A DNA stretch of 64,000 bases, taken from NCBI GenBank assembly GCA_004551485.1, contig SBLD01000004.1, positions 124,001 to 188,000 on the forward strand, in the 5' to 3' direction. Below the pieces are notes generated by a model. The model searched no databases, was not told the DNA's origin, and worked only from the letters and a program-made list of their open reading frames with translations. Origin of the DNA: Billgrantia azerbaijanica. GTDB lineage: Bacteria; Pseudomonadota; Gammaproteobacteria; Pseudomonadales; Halomonadaceae. This document shows positions 36,703-46,014 of the stretch, piece by piece. Position 1 is the first letter of the stretch, and the number at the start of each line of letters is the position of its first letter. The translations under genes were made by a program, and so were the position numbers.

Positions 36703-37302
36703 TCAGTGGCGCGGGTCCCAGAGCCGGCTGCCGGTCTCGGCCTCGTAGCCCATGCCGTGGGGAGCCGTGACCATCTCCAGCTGCATGCCCCAGGGGGCCA
36801 TGAAGTAGACCCAGCTCAGGCCTTCCATGGGGCCCTCGGTGAAGGTCTTGGGCTCCCCGAGCACCTCCACGCCCTGGTCCTCCAGATAGGCCACCGCGGC
36901 ATCCATGTTGTCCACGTAGAAGGCGATGTGGTGCCCGCCGATGTCGCTGTTGCGCGGCTGCTCGGTGCGCTGGTCGGGGGCGGTGTACTCGAAGATCTCC
37001 AGGTTGGTGCCGTTTCCGCAGCGTACCAGGTGGGCGGCGGGGATGGTGGCCTCGGGATGCACGTCGAGGTTCTGGGTCATCCAGTCATCCTCGAAGGGAC
37101 CGAAGGGACCGATGGTGAAGAACGCCTCGCAGCCGATCACCTCGACGAAGAAGTCCACCGCCGCCTGGCGGTCGGGCACGGTGAAACCGAAGTGCTGGGT
37201 GCCGCGCATTCCGGGCAGCTCTGCCTGGGCGATCTGGCTGGCCAGCAGCAGGGCCAGGGGAAGAGCGGTGCGCTTGACGGTCCTGGTGAAGGTACTGGGC
37301 AT
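36703..37302 (-). CDS. Exported VOC-family protein
   Basis: 199 residues. A clear Sec signal (KRTALPLALLLASQIAQAE) precedes a full two-module VOC domain with HFGFTVPDRQAAVDFF, HHIAFYVDNMDAAVAYL and GMQLEMVT (metal-type Glu). Periplasmic location is unusual for this superfamily. AAGGAG lies 7 bases upstream of the ATG. A GGCGCC hairpin at about 36673-36690 may end the transcript. Confidence 0.82.
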   Translation of the reverse strand: MPSTFTRTVKRTALPLALLLASQIAQAELPGMRGTQHFGFTVPDRQAAVDFFVEVIGCEAFFTIGPFGPFEDDWMTQNLDVHPEATIPAAHLVRCGNGTNLEIFEYTAPDQRTEQPRNSDIGGHHIAFYVDNMDAAVAYLEDQGVEVLGEPKTFTEGPMEGLSWVYFMAPWGMQLEMVTAPHGMGYEAETGSRLWDPRH

Positions 37303-37678
37303 GGCATGACTCCTTGTTGTTACTGTTAATCAGGTGTTGCTGCCGTTATCGAGCAGTCGGTGGCGAGTGCCACCGAGGGAGTTACGGCAAGGAGCATGCC
37401 AGCAGCGACGCCTGCGCTGTCTTTCTTCAATGCATTGAATTAAAAGAGCTTTTCCGGCGTTATGTCCCGCGGATGCTGTCCGCCGCGCAACACCGCCGTT
37501 ACAGCTGTCACGTTACAGCGCGGCAGCACCGACACGGTGTCCACATGAGCGGGCAGGAACTGCTAGAACTGGTAGATGACAGCGTCATTCCGTTGGGCTA
37601 CCCGGGCGGGTGGCTCTCGGGCAGGCGTTGCGGCCTGGCGTCGCAGCGCACCATGGCACCGCATGCGGAGACATCGCC
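37303..37678. other. Intergenic region between exported VOC gene and methyltransferase gene
   Basis: No convincing gene. It holds the divergent promoters of both neighbours, an AT-rich patch at 37430-37460 and two GTTACAG motifs (about 37499 and 37512) like those of the acoR-side dyads. A frame from 37545 to 37682 would give about 45 residues but has no ribosome site. Confidence 0.4.
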
Positions 37679-38548
37679 ATGAACCAGACCACACAACAAG
37701 TCAGTGAATACGTCGAGTTCTGGAACGATACCCTGGCGGACAAGTTCGACCGCTTCCAGGAGATCCTGATGAACGGCCTGAGCTACCACAGCCGGGTCCC
37801 CCTGGAAAGGCTCGAGGTGGCGCCGGGGTCGCGCATCCTCGATGTGGGCTGCGGCTGGGGCGATACCGCCATCCAGCTGGCGCGCAAGACCGGGCCCGAA
37901 GGGCAGGTGCTGGGCATGGACTGCGTCGAGCAGTTTCTCGAGGATGCCCGCCGGCGCGCCGCCGAGGCCGGCGTCGACAACGTCAGCTTCGTGGCCGCCG
38001 ATGTGGAACGCTACCCCTTCGAGCCGCGCTACGACCTGTGTTTCTCGCGCTTCGGCATGATGTTCTTCGAGCATCCGGTCGTTGCCATGCGCAACGTCCA
38101 CAAGGCGCTGCGCCCGGGCGGCGAGCTGATGTTCATCGTGTGGCGCGATATCGAGGATAACCCCTGGCTGGGGCTGCCCAAGCAGGTGGTGCTGGACTTC
38201 CTGCCGCCTCCTGGCGAGGACGCCCGTACCTGCGGCCCGGGCCCCTTCTCCATGGCCAACCCCGACGTGGTCACCCAGCAGCTGGAGATCGCCAGCTTCG
38301 AGAATATCGCCTTCGAGCGCAACGACGGCCCCGTGGAGGTCGGCGACTCGGTGGAGAATGCCATGCGCTTCCAGCTTGCCCTGGGGCCGGCGGGGGAGGT
38401 GTTCCGCGAGGCGGGCGAGGAGGCAGAGCGTCAGCGGCCGCAGATCGAGGAGGCCCTGCGCCAGGCCCTGGCTCCCTTCGAGAAGGAGGGCAAGATCGTG
38501 ATGGGCTCGAGCTCCTGGACCATCACCGCGCGCAAGCCCGAGGCCTGA
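37679..38548 (+). CDS. Class I SAM-dependent methyltransferase
   Basis: 289 residues. Motif I LDVGCGWGDTAIQLA (about 55-70), an acidic residue at the end of beta-2 (GMDCVEQF), FVAADVERYPF, and LRPGGELMFIVWRD. Similar in layout to UbiE/Coq5-like small-molecule methyltransferases; substrate unknown. ATG at 37679 is chosen because the preceding in-frame stretch lacks similarity. A strong terminator follows. Confidence 0.87.
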   Translation: MNQTTQQVSEYVEFWNDTLADKFDRFQEILMNGLSYHSRVPLERLEVAPGSRILDVGCGWGDTAIQLARKTGPEGQVLGMDCVEQFLEDARRRAAEAGVDNVSFVAADVERYPFEPRYDLCFSRFGMMFFEHPVVAMRNVHKALRPGGELMFIVWRDIEDNPWLGLPKQVVLDFLPPPGEDARTCGPGPFSMANPDVVTQQLEIASFENIAFERNDGPVEVGDSVENAMRFQLALGPAGEVFREAGEEAERQRPQIEEALRQALAPFEKEGKIVMGSSSWTITARKPEA

Positions 38549-38583
38549 GATCGTCACGCTCGGGCCGGTCAGCACCACGAGAG

Positions 38584-38611
38584 ACGGCCCGCCAGGCAAC
38601 TGGCGGGCCGT
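38584..38611. terminator. Bidirectional terminator
   Basis: ACGGCCCGCCAG / GCAA / CTGGCGGGCCGT, a perfect 12-bp stem, followed by GCCAGTTTTTG, between convergent genes. Confidence 0.88.
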
Positions 38612-38628
38612 GCCAGTTTTTGTAAAGC

Positions 38629-40179
38629 CTACTGCGGCGGTTCGATCACCCAGGACTCCAGGGCGACTTCGTTCTTGCAGCTGTCGTCGACGCGGGCATG
38701 GGGATCCGCCAGGAAGGCATCGATCATGGTCGAGCGGCACTCGTTGACCGGGCTGTGGCCGAGGCCCTGGAACTCGACGAACTGCAGGTTGGGCATGCCC
38801 TTGGCGATGTGCTCGCTCCAGCGCGTGCCGCAGCAGGGGTCCATCTGGCCGTGGATGGCGAGCGCGGGTGTCTCGGTTTGGGGCGGGTCGTTGTGTTCGG
38901 CGGGCACGTCGCCGTCCTCGCCCCACCAGGCGCATAGCCACGGCGGCTCGAAGCCGAGCACGGCCGGTTCGCGCTGCACTGCGGCGATGGAATCCGCCGG
39001 CGTGGGGCGGTTGCTGCCCATGTCGCTGCACACGTGGGCCAGGAAGTAGCCTAGCGCATAGTTGGGCGCGCTGGGGGCGGGGGTGTAGTCGTCGAGCAGG
39101 AAGAAGTCGTGCAGGCGCGAGTAGTCGCCTGCCTCGATATCGGCGAGCAGGCTCGGCAGCTCGGCATAGGCGGCGGGCAGCATCAGGTAGAGGGTGTCGA
39201 GGAAGGCGGCGCCGTCGAAGTAGAGGCGCTTCTCGCTGCCGCCGCTCTCCTCGACGGTGGCCACGTAGGGGTGGCCGTCCAGGGTGCGTCGGGCGCGGTC
39301 GATGGCCAGCAGCCAGTCGGGCAGCAGCTCCCGGCACGCCGGTTCGTCGGCCACGCAGCGTGCCAGCACGTCGGTGAAGCTCTGCTTGGCCGTGTAGAGC
39401 TCGTCGACCGGTGGGCGGTTGCGCAGGTGGCTGAACCAGGGCCAGCCGAAGATCGCCGCGCGCACGCTCTCGGGGTGGTACTGGATGAAGGAGAGCACCG
39501 TGCCGCTGCCGGTGGAGGAGCCGAAGGCGTCGAGGGTGTCGTAGTCGAGCAGGCGGCGGATCTCGTCGACGTCGCGTGACACGCTGTACTGGTTGTACTG
39601 GGCGACGTCGATGCCCTCGTCGGTGAGCTTCTCGTAGCACGCCGTGACCACCGGGGCGATCGCCTCGAGGCGCTCCATGGGGGCGAGCGAAGCGGTGATC
39701 GCCGGCGTGTGGATGATGTTGTGGTAGGGCGAGACGGCGGCGTAGTCGGGGCACTCCAGCGCCGGCTCGGCGTGGATGAAGCCGCGGTGGTCCATGGTCA
39801 CCAGGGTGCGCTTGCCGACGTCCTTGAGCAGCTGTTCGAGATAGCCGCGGTTGTCGAGCGACGAGTAGCCGGGGCCGCCGGGAAAGAAGAACACCGGCAC
39901 CTCGCCGCCCTCAGCGTGCTCGGGCTGGAACACCGCGACGGGCAGGGCGACGCTGTTGCCGTTGGGCGAATCCCAGTTCTCCTCGCCATGGAAGGTGTAG
40001 CACTCCGCGCCCAGCGCGGTGAGCGTCGAGGTGGCGCACTCGGAGGACTCGAGACGCGGCAGTTCCTCGGGATCGGACTGTGCGTGGGCGGAAAGTGACG
40101 CAGCGGAAAGGGTGAGCAGCAGGGCGCCGGGCAGAAGCCAGCTCCGGGGCGCGCCGTTCAGCCAGGGGAGGGGGCGCAT
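38629..40179 (-). CDS. Secreted alpha/beta hydrolase, S33 (TAP-like) family
   Basis: 516 residues. Signal peptide (SWLLPGALLLTLSAASLSAHAQ), oxyanion motif FFFPGGPGYSS, nucleophile elbow GSSTGSG, and a C-terminal TAP-like segment with Asp in HGQMDPCCG and His in GLGHSPVN. Extra cysteines suggest disulfides outside the cytosol. Predicted periplasmic aminopeptidase or esterase. ATG at 40179 follows GGTGACC; an in-frame GTG at 40188 is an alternative. Confidence 0.87.
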   Translation of the reverse strand: MRPLPWLNGAPRSWLLPGALLLTLSAASLSAHAQSDPEELPRLESSECATSTLTALGAECYTFHGEENWDSPNGNSVALPVAVFQPEHAEGGEVPVFFFPGGPGYSSLDNRGYLEQLLKDVGKRTLVTMDHRGFIHAEPALECPDYAAVSPYHNIIHTPAITASLAPMERLEAIAPVVTACYEKLTDEGIDVAQYNQYSVSRDVDEIRRLLDYDTLDAFGSSTGSGTVLSFIQYHPESVRAAIFGWPWFSHLRNRPPVDELYTAKQSFTDVLARCVADEPACRELLPDWLLAIDRARRTLDGHPYVATVEESGGSEKRLYFDGAAFLDTLYLMLPAAYAELPSLLADIEAGDYSRLHDFFLLDDYTPAPSAPNYALGYFLAHVCSDMGSNRPTPADSIAAVQREPAVLGFEPPWLCAWWGEDGDVPAEHNDPPQTETPALAIHGQMDPCCGTRWSEHIAKGMPNLQFVEFQGLGHSPVNECRSTMIDAFLADPHARVDDSCKNEVALESWVIEPPQ

Positions 40180-40295
40180 GGCGGTCACCAGGGGGTGTCG
40201 TTAGATTGTTTGCGGTATCGATTCAAGCTAGTGGCAGGGGGTGAGGGCGTCAAACGCCGGGCAAGGGCGGTGATCCGGGGTTTGACGCCCTCGCG

Positions 40296-40577
40296 TCACA
40301 GCATCTCACGGCTGATGTCGCCCACCCGCCCGTCGACGGTGCGCAGCAGCTTGTCCTCGATCTCGCTGCACAGCGAGGCGACCTGCTGAGGCGAGTTGCC
40401 CACCACCACGAAGCTCCACTCGCTGGCCTCCAACTGGTCGCGGTGAGCGCTCTCGCATACGGCGACCGCCGGGTTGCGCCCGAAGCGCTCGTGGATGCCG
40501 CCCATGCGCTGGCGCTTCTCCTTCAGCGAGCGACAGCCGGGCAGGGAGATCGAGACGGTCAGGATGCCGATATGCAT
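40296..40577 (-). CDS. DUF503 (YlxP-like) protein
   Basis: 93 residues with the family start MHIGILTVSI, then SLKEKR and a central AVCESAHRDQLEASEWSF region. Cytosolic, function not established. AGGAGGG lies 8 bases before the ATG at 40577. It directly follows tag on the same strand, with about 40 bases between. Confidence 0.85.
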   Translation of the reverse strand: MHIGILTVSISLPGCRSLKEKRQRMGGIHERFGRNPAVAVCESAHRDQLEASEWSFVVVGNSPQQVASLCSEIEDKLLRTVDGRVGDISREML

Positions 40578-40616
40578 GAGGATTCCCTCCTGGCCACTCA
40601 CCCTACGTCTTGCTCA

Positions 40617-41228
40617 TCAGACCCCTGGCCGCGTGAAATCCTGGCGGACGCGTTCGGCCTCGGCCCTCATGAAGCACTCCTCCGCATGATCGTTGATCAG
40701 CCCCATTGCCTGCATGAAGGCGTAGACGGTGGTCGGTCCGACGAATTTCCAGCCTCGCTTCTTCAGATCCTTCGACAGGGCGTGCGATTCCGCGGAGGTC
40801 GATACCGTCTGCGGTGTGGCGAGCTGCTGCGGGTCGGGCTCGTAGCGCCACAGGAAGGCGGCCAGCGACCCTTCGTGCGCGACCAGCTCCTGGGCCCGCC
40901 GGGCGTTGTTGATCACCGCCTCGATCTTGCCCCGGTGACGAATGATGCCGGCATCCGCGAGCAGTCGCTCCACGTCGTCCTCGGTGAAGCGCGCGACCTT
41001 GTCGAAGTCGAAATGGCAGAAGGCGGCGCGGAAATTCTCGCGCTTGTTGAGGATGGTGCGCCAGCTCAGCCCGGCCTGGAATCCCTCCAGGCTCAACTTC
41101 TCGAACAGGCGGTGGTCGTCGCTGACCGGAAAGCCCCACTCGGTATCGTGGTAGTCGAGGAACTCCGGCGCGGTACCGCACCAGAAGCAGCGTGGCTTGC
41201 CGTCGGGGCCCGTGATTGTCGTGGTCAT
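40617..41228 (-). CDS. tag: DNA-3-methyladenine glycosylase I
   Basis: 203 residues, canonical Tag. N-terminal zinc cysteines (PRCFWCGT), YHDTEWGFPVSDD, LEGFQAGLSWRTIL with the catalytic-pocket Glu, and FVGPTTVYAFMQAMGLINDH. Removes 3-methyladenine in base-excision repair. AAGGAAAAGAGAG precedes the ATG. A second, divergent homologue is at 7520-8203. Confidence 0.94.
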   Translation of the reverse strand: MTTTITGPDGKPRCFWCGTAPEFLDYHDTEWGFPVSDDHRLFEKLSLEGFQAGLSWRTILNKRENFRAAFCHFDFDKVARFTEDDVERLLADAGIIRHRGKIEAVINNARRAQELVAHEGSLAAFLWRYEPDPQQLATPQTVSTSAESHALSKDLKKRGWKFVGPTTVYAFMQAMGLINDHAEECFMRAEAERVRQDFTRPGV

Positions 41229-41263
41229 GACTCTCTTTTCCTTGGGTCAGGGGATTATGAGGG

Positions 41264-41650
41264 CTACACCTTGACGGAGTACTGGAGGTCCCGCGCCTCG
41301 TCTCCGGTCATACCTCGAAACCCCCAGCAGTGGGCCGGTTGTTCCTTGATGGTCACCTCCACATCCACCGGCGAGATGCCCACGTCTGATTCAATCCTGC
41401 GAAACAGCGCCTTTATCAGGGCCTTTTGAGTGTCCGGAGAGCGCCCCTGCATCATGTTGATCTCGATGACGGTGTAGGCGGGGGTACGGCCATCGGGGTA
41501 ATAGAAGTCCTCGGCCTCGAGAGGGACGAATCGATGGGCCCGCTTGTCTTCCGGCATTCCCAGAACCGACTGCATACAGTCGTGGATGACGTCGGAAAGC
41601 TGCGCCTTGACGAGATTCAGCTGCTCCTTGATGCCGTAGATAACGATCAT
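41264..41650 (-). CDS. Tautomerase-superfamily protein lacking Pro1
   Basis: 128 residues. The pattern VIEINMMQGRSPDTQKALIKAL followed by VDVEVTIKEQPAHCWGFRG is that of the 4-OT/MIF superfamily. It begins Met-Ile-Val, whereas the catalytic residue of active tautomerases is an N-terminal Pro after Met removal. AGGGAGGC before ATG 41650 fixes this start, so the absence is real. Tautomerase activity by the usual mechanism is unlikely. Confidence 0.75.
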   Translation of the reverse strand: MIVIYGIKEQLNLVKAQLSDVIHDCMQSVLGMPEDKRAHRFVPLEAEDFYYPDGRTPAYTVIEINMMQGRSPDTQKALIKALFRRIESDVGISPVDVEVTIKEQPAHCWGFRGMTGDEARDLQYSVKV

Positions 41651-41944
41651 GTTGCCTCCCTGCACTGTGTCACGTCGCAAGTGCCTTCGCCTGATATGCC
41701 GGCCGCACACGACAACCCGTGGGCGGTACGACGTGGTCGATTCCCTTCTCCTGACCATACTCCGAGCATCTCGCCTATTAGGTCAGGCTGATCATGCTGG
41801 CGCATTCCCGCGGGTTTTTCCAACATTGTCTTTTTCCTCGGGCAAGGTCGTGGCGATTGACCGATCGGCAGCGTGAGCGGGATGGGGACGATCATAGGGG
41901 GAAGAGGGCGAGCCGGGCCGCGCCTGGCACGGCCCGGCGGAGGC

Positions 41945-43237
41945 TCAGGTGCCTGGGTTGGTGCAGTTGGCGTAGAAGGTGACGGTGGCGGGCCAGTCGC
42001 TGAACAGGCCGAGGATGCCGACGTCACGGGCCAGCACGTCGAGGGTGAGCAGCTTGTCGCCGTCGCTGTCGATCACCGTGTCGGTGGTCTGGTGGTACCA
42101 CTCGCCGTCTTCGCTGAGCGGGCCGGAGCGCTCGAAGGTCCAGGCGATGAGCTCGAGCCCGGCCGCTTTCGCCCGTTCGGCATAGACCGAGGGCACGATG
42201 CGGCTCTCGTCCTCGCCGGCCTCGGGGTTGGCGGCGAGCAGCATCCACATCGGGGGGGCGAGGATCGGCACGCCCGCCTCGGCCAGTTCCTCCATGGTCG
42301 GTGACCAGGTGGCCGGATCGGTGTGGTCGAAATCGTCCCGGTCGTAGCGGTCGTCCAGGTAGACGGCCTGTTCGCCGAACTCGGGTTCGTTGTCGATCCA
42401 GTAGCGCACGTCGTCGAGGTTGAACGACTGGGCGTAGACGTCGCTGGCCGGCACATCGGCGGCCTTGTACTCGTCGATCAGCTTCTGGGCGTAGTCTTCC
42501 TGGCTCATGCCGTGGAAGGGCATCGCGACACTCGCGGCCTTGAGCTCCGGGGTCATCTTGACGCCCAGCGCCTTGAACAGCTCGATGCTCTCGGCATGGG
42601 TCATCAGGGTGCCGCGGGCCGCGTAGAGGTCGGTGCGCCAGCCCGGGGTGCCGGCGAGGTACTCCTCGATGCTGGTGGCCTCGGTGTCGGCGCCGTCCAT
42701 CTTGCCCTGGAGCGTGCGGTACTCGGCCAGGGTGATGTCGCTGGTGCAGCACTGGATCTCCGCGGCGTTGGTCAACTCGCCCGCCGCGTTGAAGGCCGGC
42801 GGCACGCTACACTTCTGCGCCAGGTCGGTGGCGAGGATGTTGGTGGTGGTGTGCAGGTCGCACTGCGAGTGGCGGCAGACGAGCTCCCGGTCGGCGGTGA
42901 AGGTGACGTCGCACTCGAGAATGCCGGCGCCCATCTGCGCCCCGGCGAGGTAGGCCTCGCGGGTGTGCTCGGGAAACTGCAGCGCGGCGCCGCGGTGGCC
43001 GATGCTGAAGTCGCTGCGTCGCCAGCGGCGCTCGCTGGCGGCGCAGCGCAGCAGCTCGGCCTTGAGCTCGCGTTCGCGCTGGCTGCCCTCGTCCATGTCC
43101 TGGACCAGGAACAGCGGACGGGGGCCGAGGGTGACACGGCCGGCGGCGTCGATCTCGTCCTGGGCGGCCGATGCCGCCGGGGCGAGCAGCAGCGCCGCCA
43201 GTCCGCCAAGGGTGAGCCGCAGGGAAGTGGTCATCAT
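41945..43237 (-). CDS. Secreted glycerophosphodiester phosphodiesterase family protein
   Basis: 430 residues. Signal peptide ([21 protein letters not shown]), then a GDPD TIM barrel: [29 protein letters not shown] and VCRHSQCDL carry the catalytic His/Glu/Asp/His set. Several cysteines suggest disulfides. Predicted periplasmic release of glycerol-3-phosphate from phospholipid headgroups. ATG at 43237 is the first with a signal peptide. The 41651-41944 stretch upstream of the tautomerase gene holds nothing recognisable. Confidence 0.88.
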   Translation of the reverse strand: MMTTSLRLTLGGLAALLLAPAASAAQDEIDAAGRVTLGPRPLFLVQDMDEGSQRERELKAELLRCAASERRWRRSDFSIGHRGAALQFPEHTREAYLAGAQMGAGILECDVTFTADRELVCRHSQCDLHTTTNILATDLAQKCSVPPAFNAAGELTNAAEIQCCTSDITLAEYRTLQGKMDGADTEATSIEEYLAGTPGWRTDLYAARGTLMTHAESIELFKALGVKMTPELKAASVAMPFHGMSQEDYAQKLIDEYKAADVPASDVYAQSFNLDDVRYWIDNEPEFGEQAVYLDDRYDRDDFDHTDPATWSPTMEELAEAGVPILAPPMWMLLAANPEAGEDESRIVPSVYAERAKAAGLELIAWTFERSGPLSEDGEWYHQTTDTVIDSDGDKLLTLDVLARDVGILGLFSDWPATVTFYANCTNPGT

Positions 43238-43370
43238 GGGAGCCTCACTTCTTCTTCTGAGCCGGATGGGAGGATCGAACGCGGCCAGCCTGACACCGGG
43301 GTATGACGTCGCGGTGTCAGGCCGGCGGCCCCTACCAGCATAGAGACTCCCTGGCCCTCTGCCCGGCTTC

Positions 43371-43440
43371 TCAGGGCCGGCAGACGTACCAGTCGCTCTG
43401 GAAGTCGTGGTCGAGCTCGAGTCCCGCAACCCTGTCTCCC
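43371..43440 (-). other. Short 3'-end-like reading frame (SDWYVCRP) in the GDPD-hydrolase gap
   Basis: On the minus strand the frame ends [17 protein letters not shown] with a stop at 43371. A similar ending (SSWYVYRS) lies at 44636 on the other side of the alpha/beta hydrolase gene; AGACGTACCAG is shared on the DNA level. Too short to identify. The rest of the 43238-43671 gap shows no gene. Confidence 0.25.
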
Positions 43441-43671
43441 ATCTCTTCAGCGGGCTCAGGTGTTGGAGCCGTGCGCGAGCCATCGTTCTCGCGTGTGCCC
43501 CGGGATTTCCGGCTGATCGGGGCGAATGCCCTGGGTTCAGGCGCAGGTATGAGAAAAAAAGGACGCTTTGCCCATTTTCGCGACACCGTTCTTGAACCAT
43601 GGTGGACGATGCGAGTTCCTTGACAGCGGCGGCAAAGAAGCGGCTGCCGGATCATGCGTTGGAGGGCCGAA

Positions 43672-44505
43672 ATGTCAACGAAGCACACCATTGCCGGTGG
43701 CGACAAGCTGCGCCTGCATGTGCGTGAGTGGGGCAACGCTACCGGCATTCCGATACTGTTCATTCATGGTTGGTCCGGGAGCCATTTGGCCTGGAGGTAT
43801 CAGTATGAAAGTGCTCTCACGGATGAGTTTCGGATAGTGGCGCTGGACTTGCGCGGTCATGGAATGTCGGAAGCGCCCTTGGAAGCCGGCAACTATACCG
43901 AGGCCCCGCTCTGGGCCGATGACATTGCTGCCATCATCGAAGAACTGGACCTGGACCGGCCAGTGCTGGTCGGCTGGTCATATGGTGGTTTCGTCATTGG
44001 CGATTATGTGCGCGCTTACGGATGCGAGGCCATTTCAGGGGTGAACTTTGCCGGTGGCGGTGTGAAGCTCAATGAAGCAGCGTTGAGTACCCTGTACGGA
44101 CCCGGTTTTCTGGGCCATGTCGAAGGGGCGACGCAGCTGGATCTGCCGACCAATATCGAAGCCATACGACAGTTCGTTCGGGCATTGGTCGCCAGCCCCA
44201 TGACGCCGGAGGACTTCGACTACACCTTGGCATACAACGTCGTCGTTCCCCCTGAGGTGCGGGGGGCCTTGCTGGCGCGGGAAATCGATCATGGCGATGT
44301 TCTTCAGGCTATGCGGGTGCCGGTGCTGGTGACGCAGGGTGAGGTGGACCAGCATGTCCTCCCGGCCATGGCTGAGCATATCCTGCAGGTTTGCCCAACG
44401 GCAAAAGGGTCCTGGTACGAAGGGGTCGCTCACATGCCGTTCCTGGAAAATCCCCGGCGATTCAATGCGGAACTGGCGAAATTCGCGCGTGACACACGGG
44501 ACTGA
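43672..44505 (+). CDS. Alpha/beta hydrolase
   Basis: 277 residues. Oxyanion strand ILFIHGWSGSHLAW, LRGHGMSEAP, nucleophile elbow GWSYGG, an acid in VTQGEVDQHV and the catalytic His in GVAHMPFLENP. Resembles haloperoxidase/esterase-type hydrolases; substrate unknown. GGAGGGCCGAA precedes the ATG. Clearly lower G+C and different codon use than GDPD and amrS on either side, indicating recent transfer. Confidence 0.85.
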   Translation: MSTKHTIAGGDKLRLHVREWGNATGIPILFIHGWSGSHLAWRYQYESALTDEFRIVALDLRGHGMSEAPLEAGNYTEAPLWADDIAAIIEELDLDRPVLVGWSYGGFVIGDYVRAYGCEAISGVNFAGGGVKLNEAALSTLYGPGFLGHVEGATQLDLPTNIEAIRQFVRALVASPMTPEDFDYTLAYNVVVPPEVRGALLAREIDHGDVLQAMRVPVLVTQGEVDQHVLPAMAEHILQVCPTAKGSWYEGVAHMPFLENPRRFNAELAKFARDTRD

Positions 44506-44635
44506 CCTGCCCGAACCGCTCCGGCACCGCCGGCGGCATCAGCCAGGCGGTCGTCGAGCGTCGGCAAGCCGGGCATTCCCAGTAAGACGCCTTGCGGGAA
44601 AGGCCCAGCGGGAGCGGGGCAGCCCCGTCGGCGGT

Positions 44636-44740
44636 TCAGGAGCGATAGACGTACCAGCTGCTGTTCGAACCGCCGGCCGAGACGCTGCACTGAGTGCCGG
44701 GTGTGGCCGCGACGAACTCTTTACCCCATGCCTTCGGCAT
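44636..44740 (-). other. Short 3'-end-like reading frame (SSWYVYRS)
   Basis: The minus-strand frame reads KAWGKEFVAATPGTQCSVSA then GGSNSSWYVYRS and a stop. It has no start of its own and abuts the 3' end of amrS. It may be the tail of a lost gene, and it resembles the piece at 43371. Function and parent unknown. Confidence 0.28.
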
Positions 44741-44781
44741 GCTGGCGCACGCGACGCCGGCCGGCGTGGTGAGTCGCCGGG

Positions 44782-45891
44782 TCACTGCGCCTGCACTGGT
44801 ACGCCGTTGGCCAGACGCACCGGCTCCCGGCGGCGCCCCCACTGCCCGGGCGGGCCGGCGAAGACGCCGGCGCAGGTGGTGCCGCAGTGCCGGCAGTGGC
44901 CGTCGTCGGTGAGGTTCCAGGTCGAGAGGGCGTGCCAGTCGCGCTCGATGAGCAGCACCCCGCAGCCGTGGCAGTAGGTGCTGCTGCCGGCCGGGTCGTG
45001 CACGTTGCCGGTGAAGGCATAGCGCACGCCGTTGGCCACGGCGATCTCCCGCGCCCGGCTCAGGGTCGCGGGTGGGGTGGGCGGGGTGTCGCGCATCTTC
45101 CAGTCGGGGTGGAAGGCGGTGAAGTGCAGCGGTACGTCCGGGCCGAGGTGCTCCACCACCCAGCGGCTCAGCGCCTCGATCTCCCGGGGCGAATCGTTAT
45201 GTTCCGGAATCAAGAGGGTGGTGATCTCGAACCAGACGTCGGTTTCGTGGCGCAGGTACTGAAGCGTGTCGAGCACCGCGCCCAGCTGGCCGCCGCAGAT
45301 CTTGCGGTAGAAGCCCTCGGTGAACGCCTTGAGGTCGACGTTGGCGGCGTCCATGTGAGCGAAGAACTCGCGCCGCGGCGCATCGCAGACGTAGCCGGCG
45401 GTGACCGCCACCGAGCGCACGCTGCGCGCGCGGCAGGCGTCGGCCACGTCCATGGCGTACTCCAGGAAGATCACCGGGTCGTTGTAGGTGAAGGCGACGC
45501 TGTGGGCGCCCAACGCCGCGGCGGCCTCGGCCAGGGTCTCGGGGCTGGCGGCATCGGCCAGGGTGTCCATCTCGCGCGACTTGCTCATGTCCCAGTTCTG
45601 GCAGAACTTGCACGCCAGGTTGCAGCCGGCGGTACCGAAGGAGAGCACCGCGGTGCCGGGCAGGAAGTGGTTGAGCGGCTTCTTCTCGATGGGGTCGAGG
45701 CAAAAGCCGCTGGAGCGCCCGTAGGTGGTGAGCACCACCTGATCGTCCTGACGAGCGCGCACGAAGCACAGTCCGCGCTGCCCCTCGCGCAGCTTGCAGG
45801 CGCGCGGACAGACGTCGCACTGCAGGCGGCCGTCCTCCAGGCGATGCCAGTGGCGGGTGGGGTGAATGCTGCTGTCGACGGCGACGCTCAT
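44782..45891 (-). CDS. amrS: AmmeMemoRadiSam-system radical SAM enzyme
   Basis: 369 residues. N-terminal cysteines CDVCPRACKL, the radical SAM cluster motif GCNLACKFCQNWDMS (CxxxCxxC), and C-terminal cysteine pairs CHGCG and CRHCGTTCAG. The family normally occurs with Memo and AMMECR1 genes; neither is within the window. Reaction unknown. ATG at 45891 gives the usual N-terminus. Confidence 0.88.
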   Translation of the reverse strand: MSVAVDSSIHPTRHWHRLEDGRLQCDVCPRACKLREGQRGLCFVRARQDDQVVLTTYGRSSGFCLDPIEKKPLNHFLPGTAVLSFGTAGCNLACKFCQNWDMSKSREMDTLADAASPETLAEAAAALGAHSVAFTYNDPVIFLEYAMDVADACRARSVRSVAVTAGYVCDAPRREFFAHMDAANVDLKAFTEGFYRKICGGQLGAVLDTLQYLRHETDVWFEITTLLIPEHNDSPREIEALSRWVVEHLGPDVPLHFTAFHPDWKMRDTPPTPPATLSRAREIAVANGVRYAFTGNVHDPAGSSTYCHGCGVLLIERDWHALSTWNLTDDGHCRHCGTTCAGVFAGPPGQWGRRREPVRLANGVPVQAQ

Positions 45892-46014
45892 GGCGGTGGC
45901 TGCGTACGGTCTGGTGGGCCTGACATGATGCGCCGACCTCAGGATCGGCGCACTTCTCTCAGACTCGCCGGACCGCCCGTCGTTCCGGCACGGCGCCCCG
46001 TTGTCCGGTGAGCG

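Noticed and set aside
37545-37682. Possible 45-codon ORF before the methyltransferase gene
   Set aside because: No ribosome-binding site, no similarity, and it runs into the methyltransferase start.
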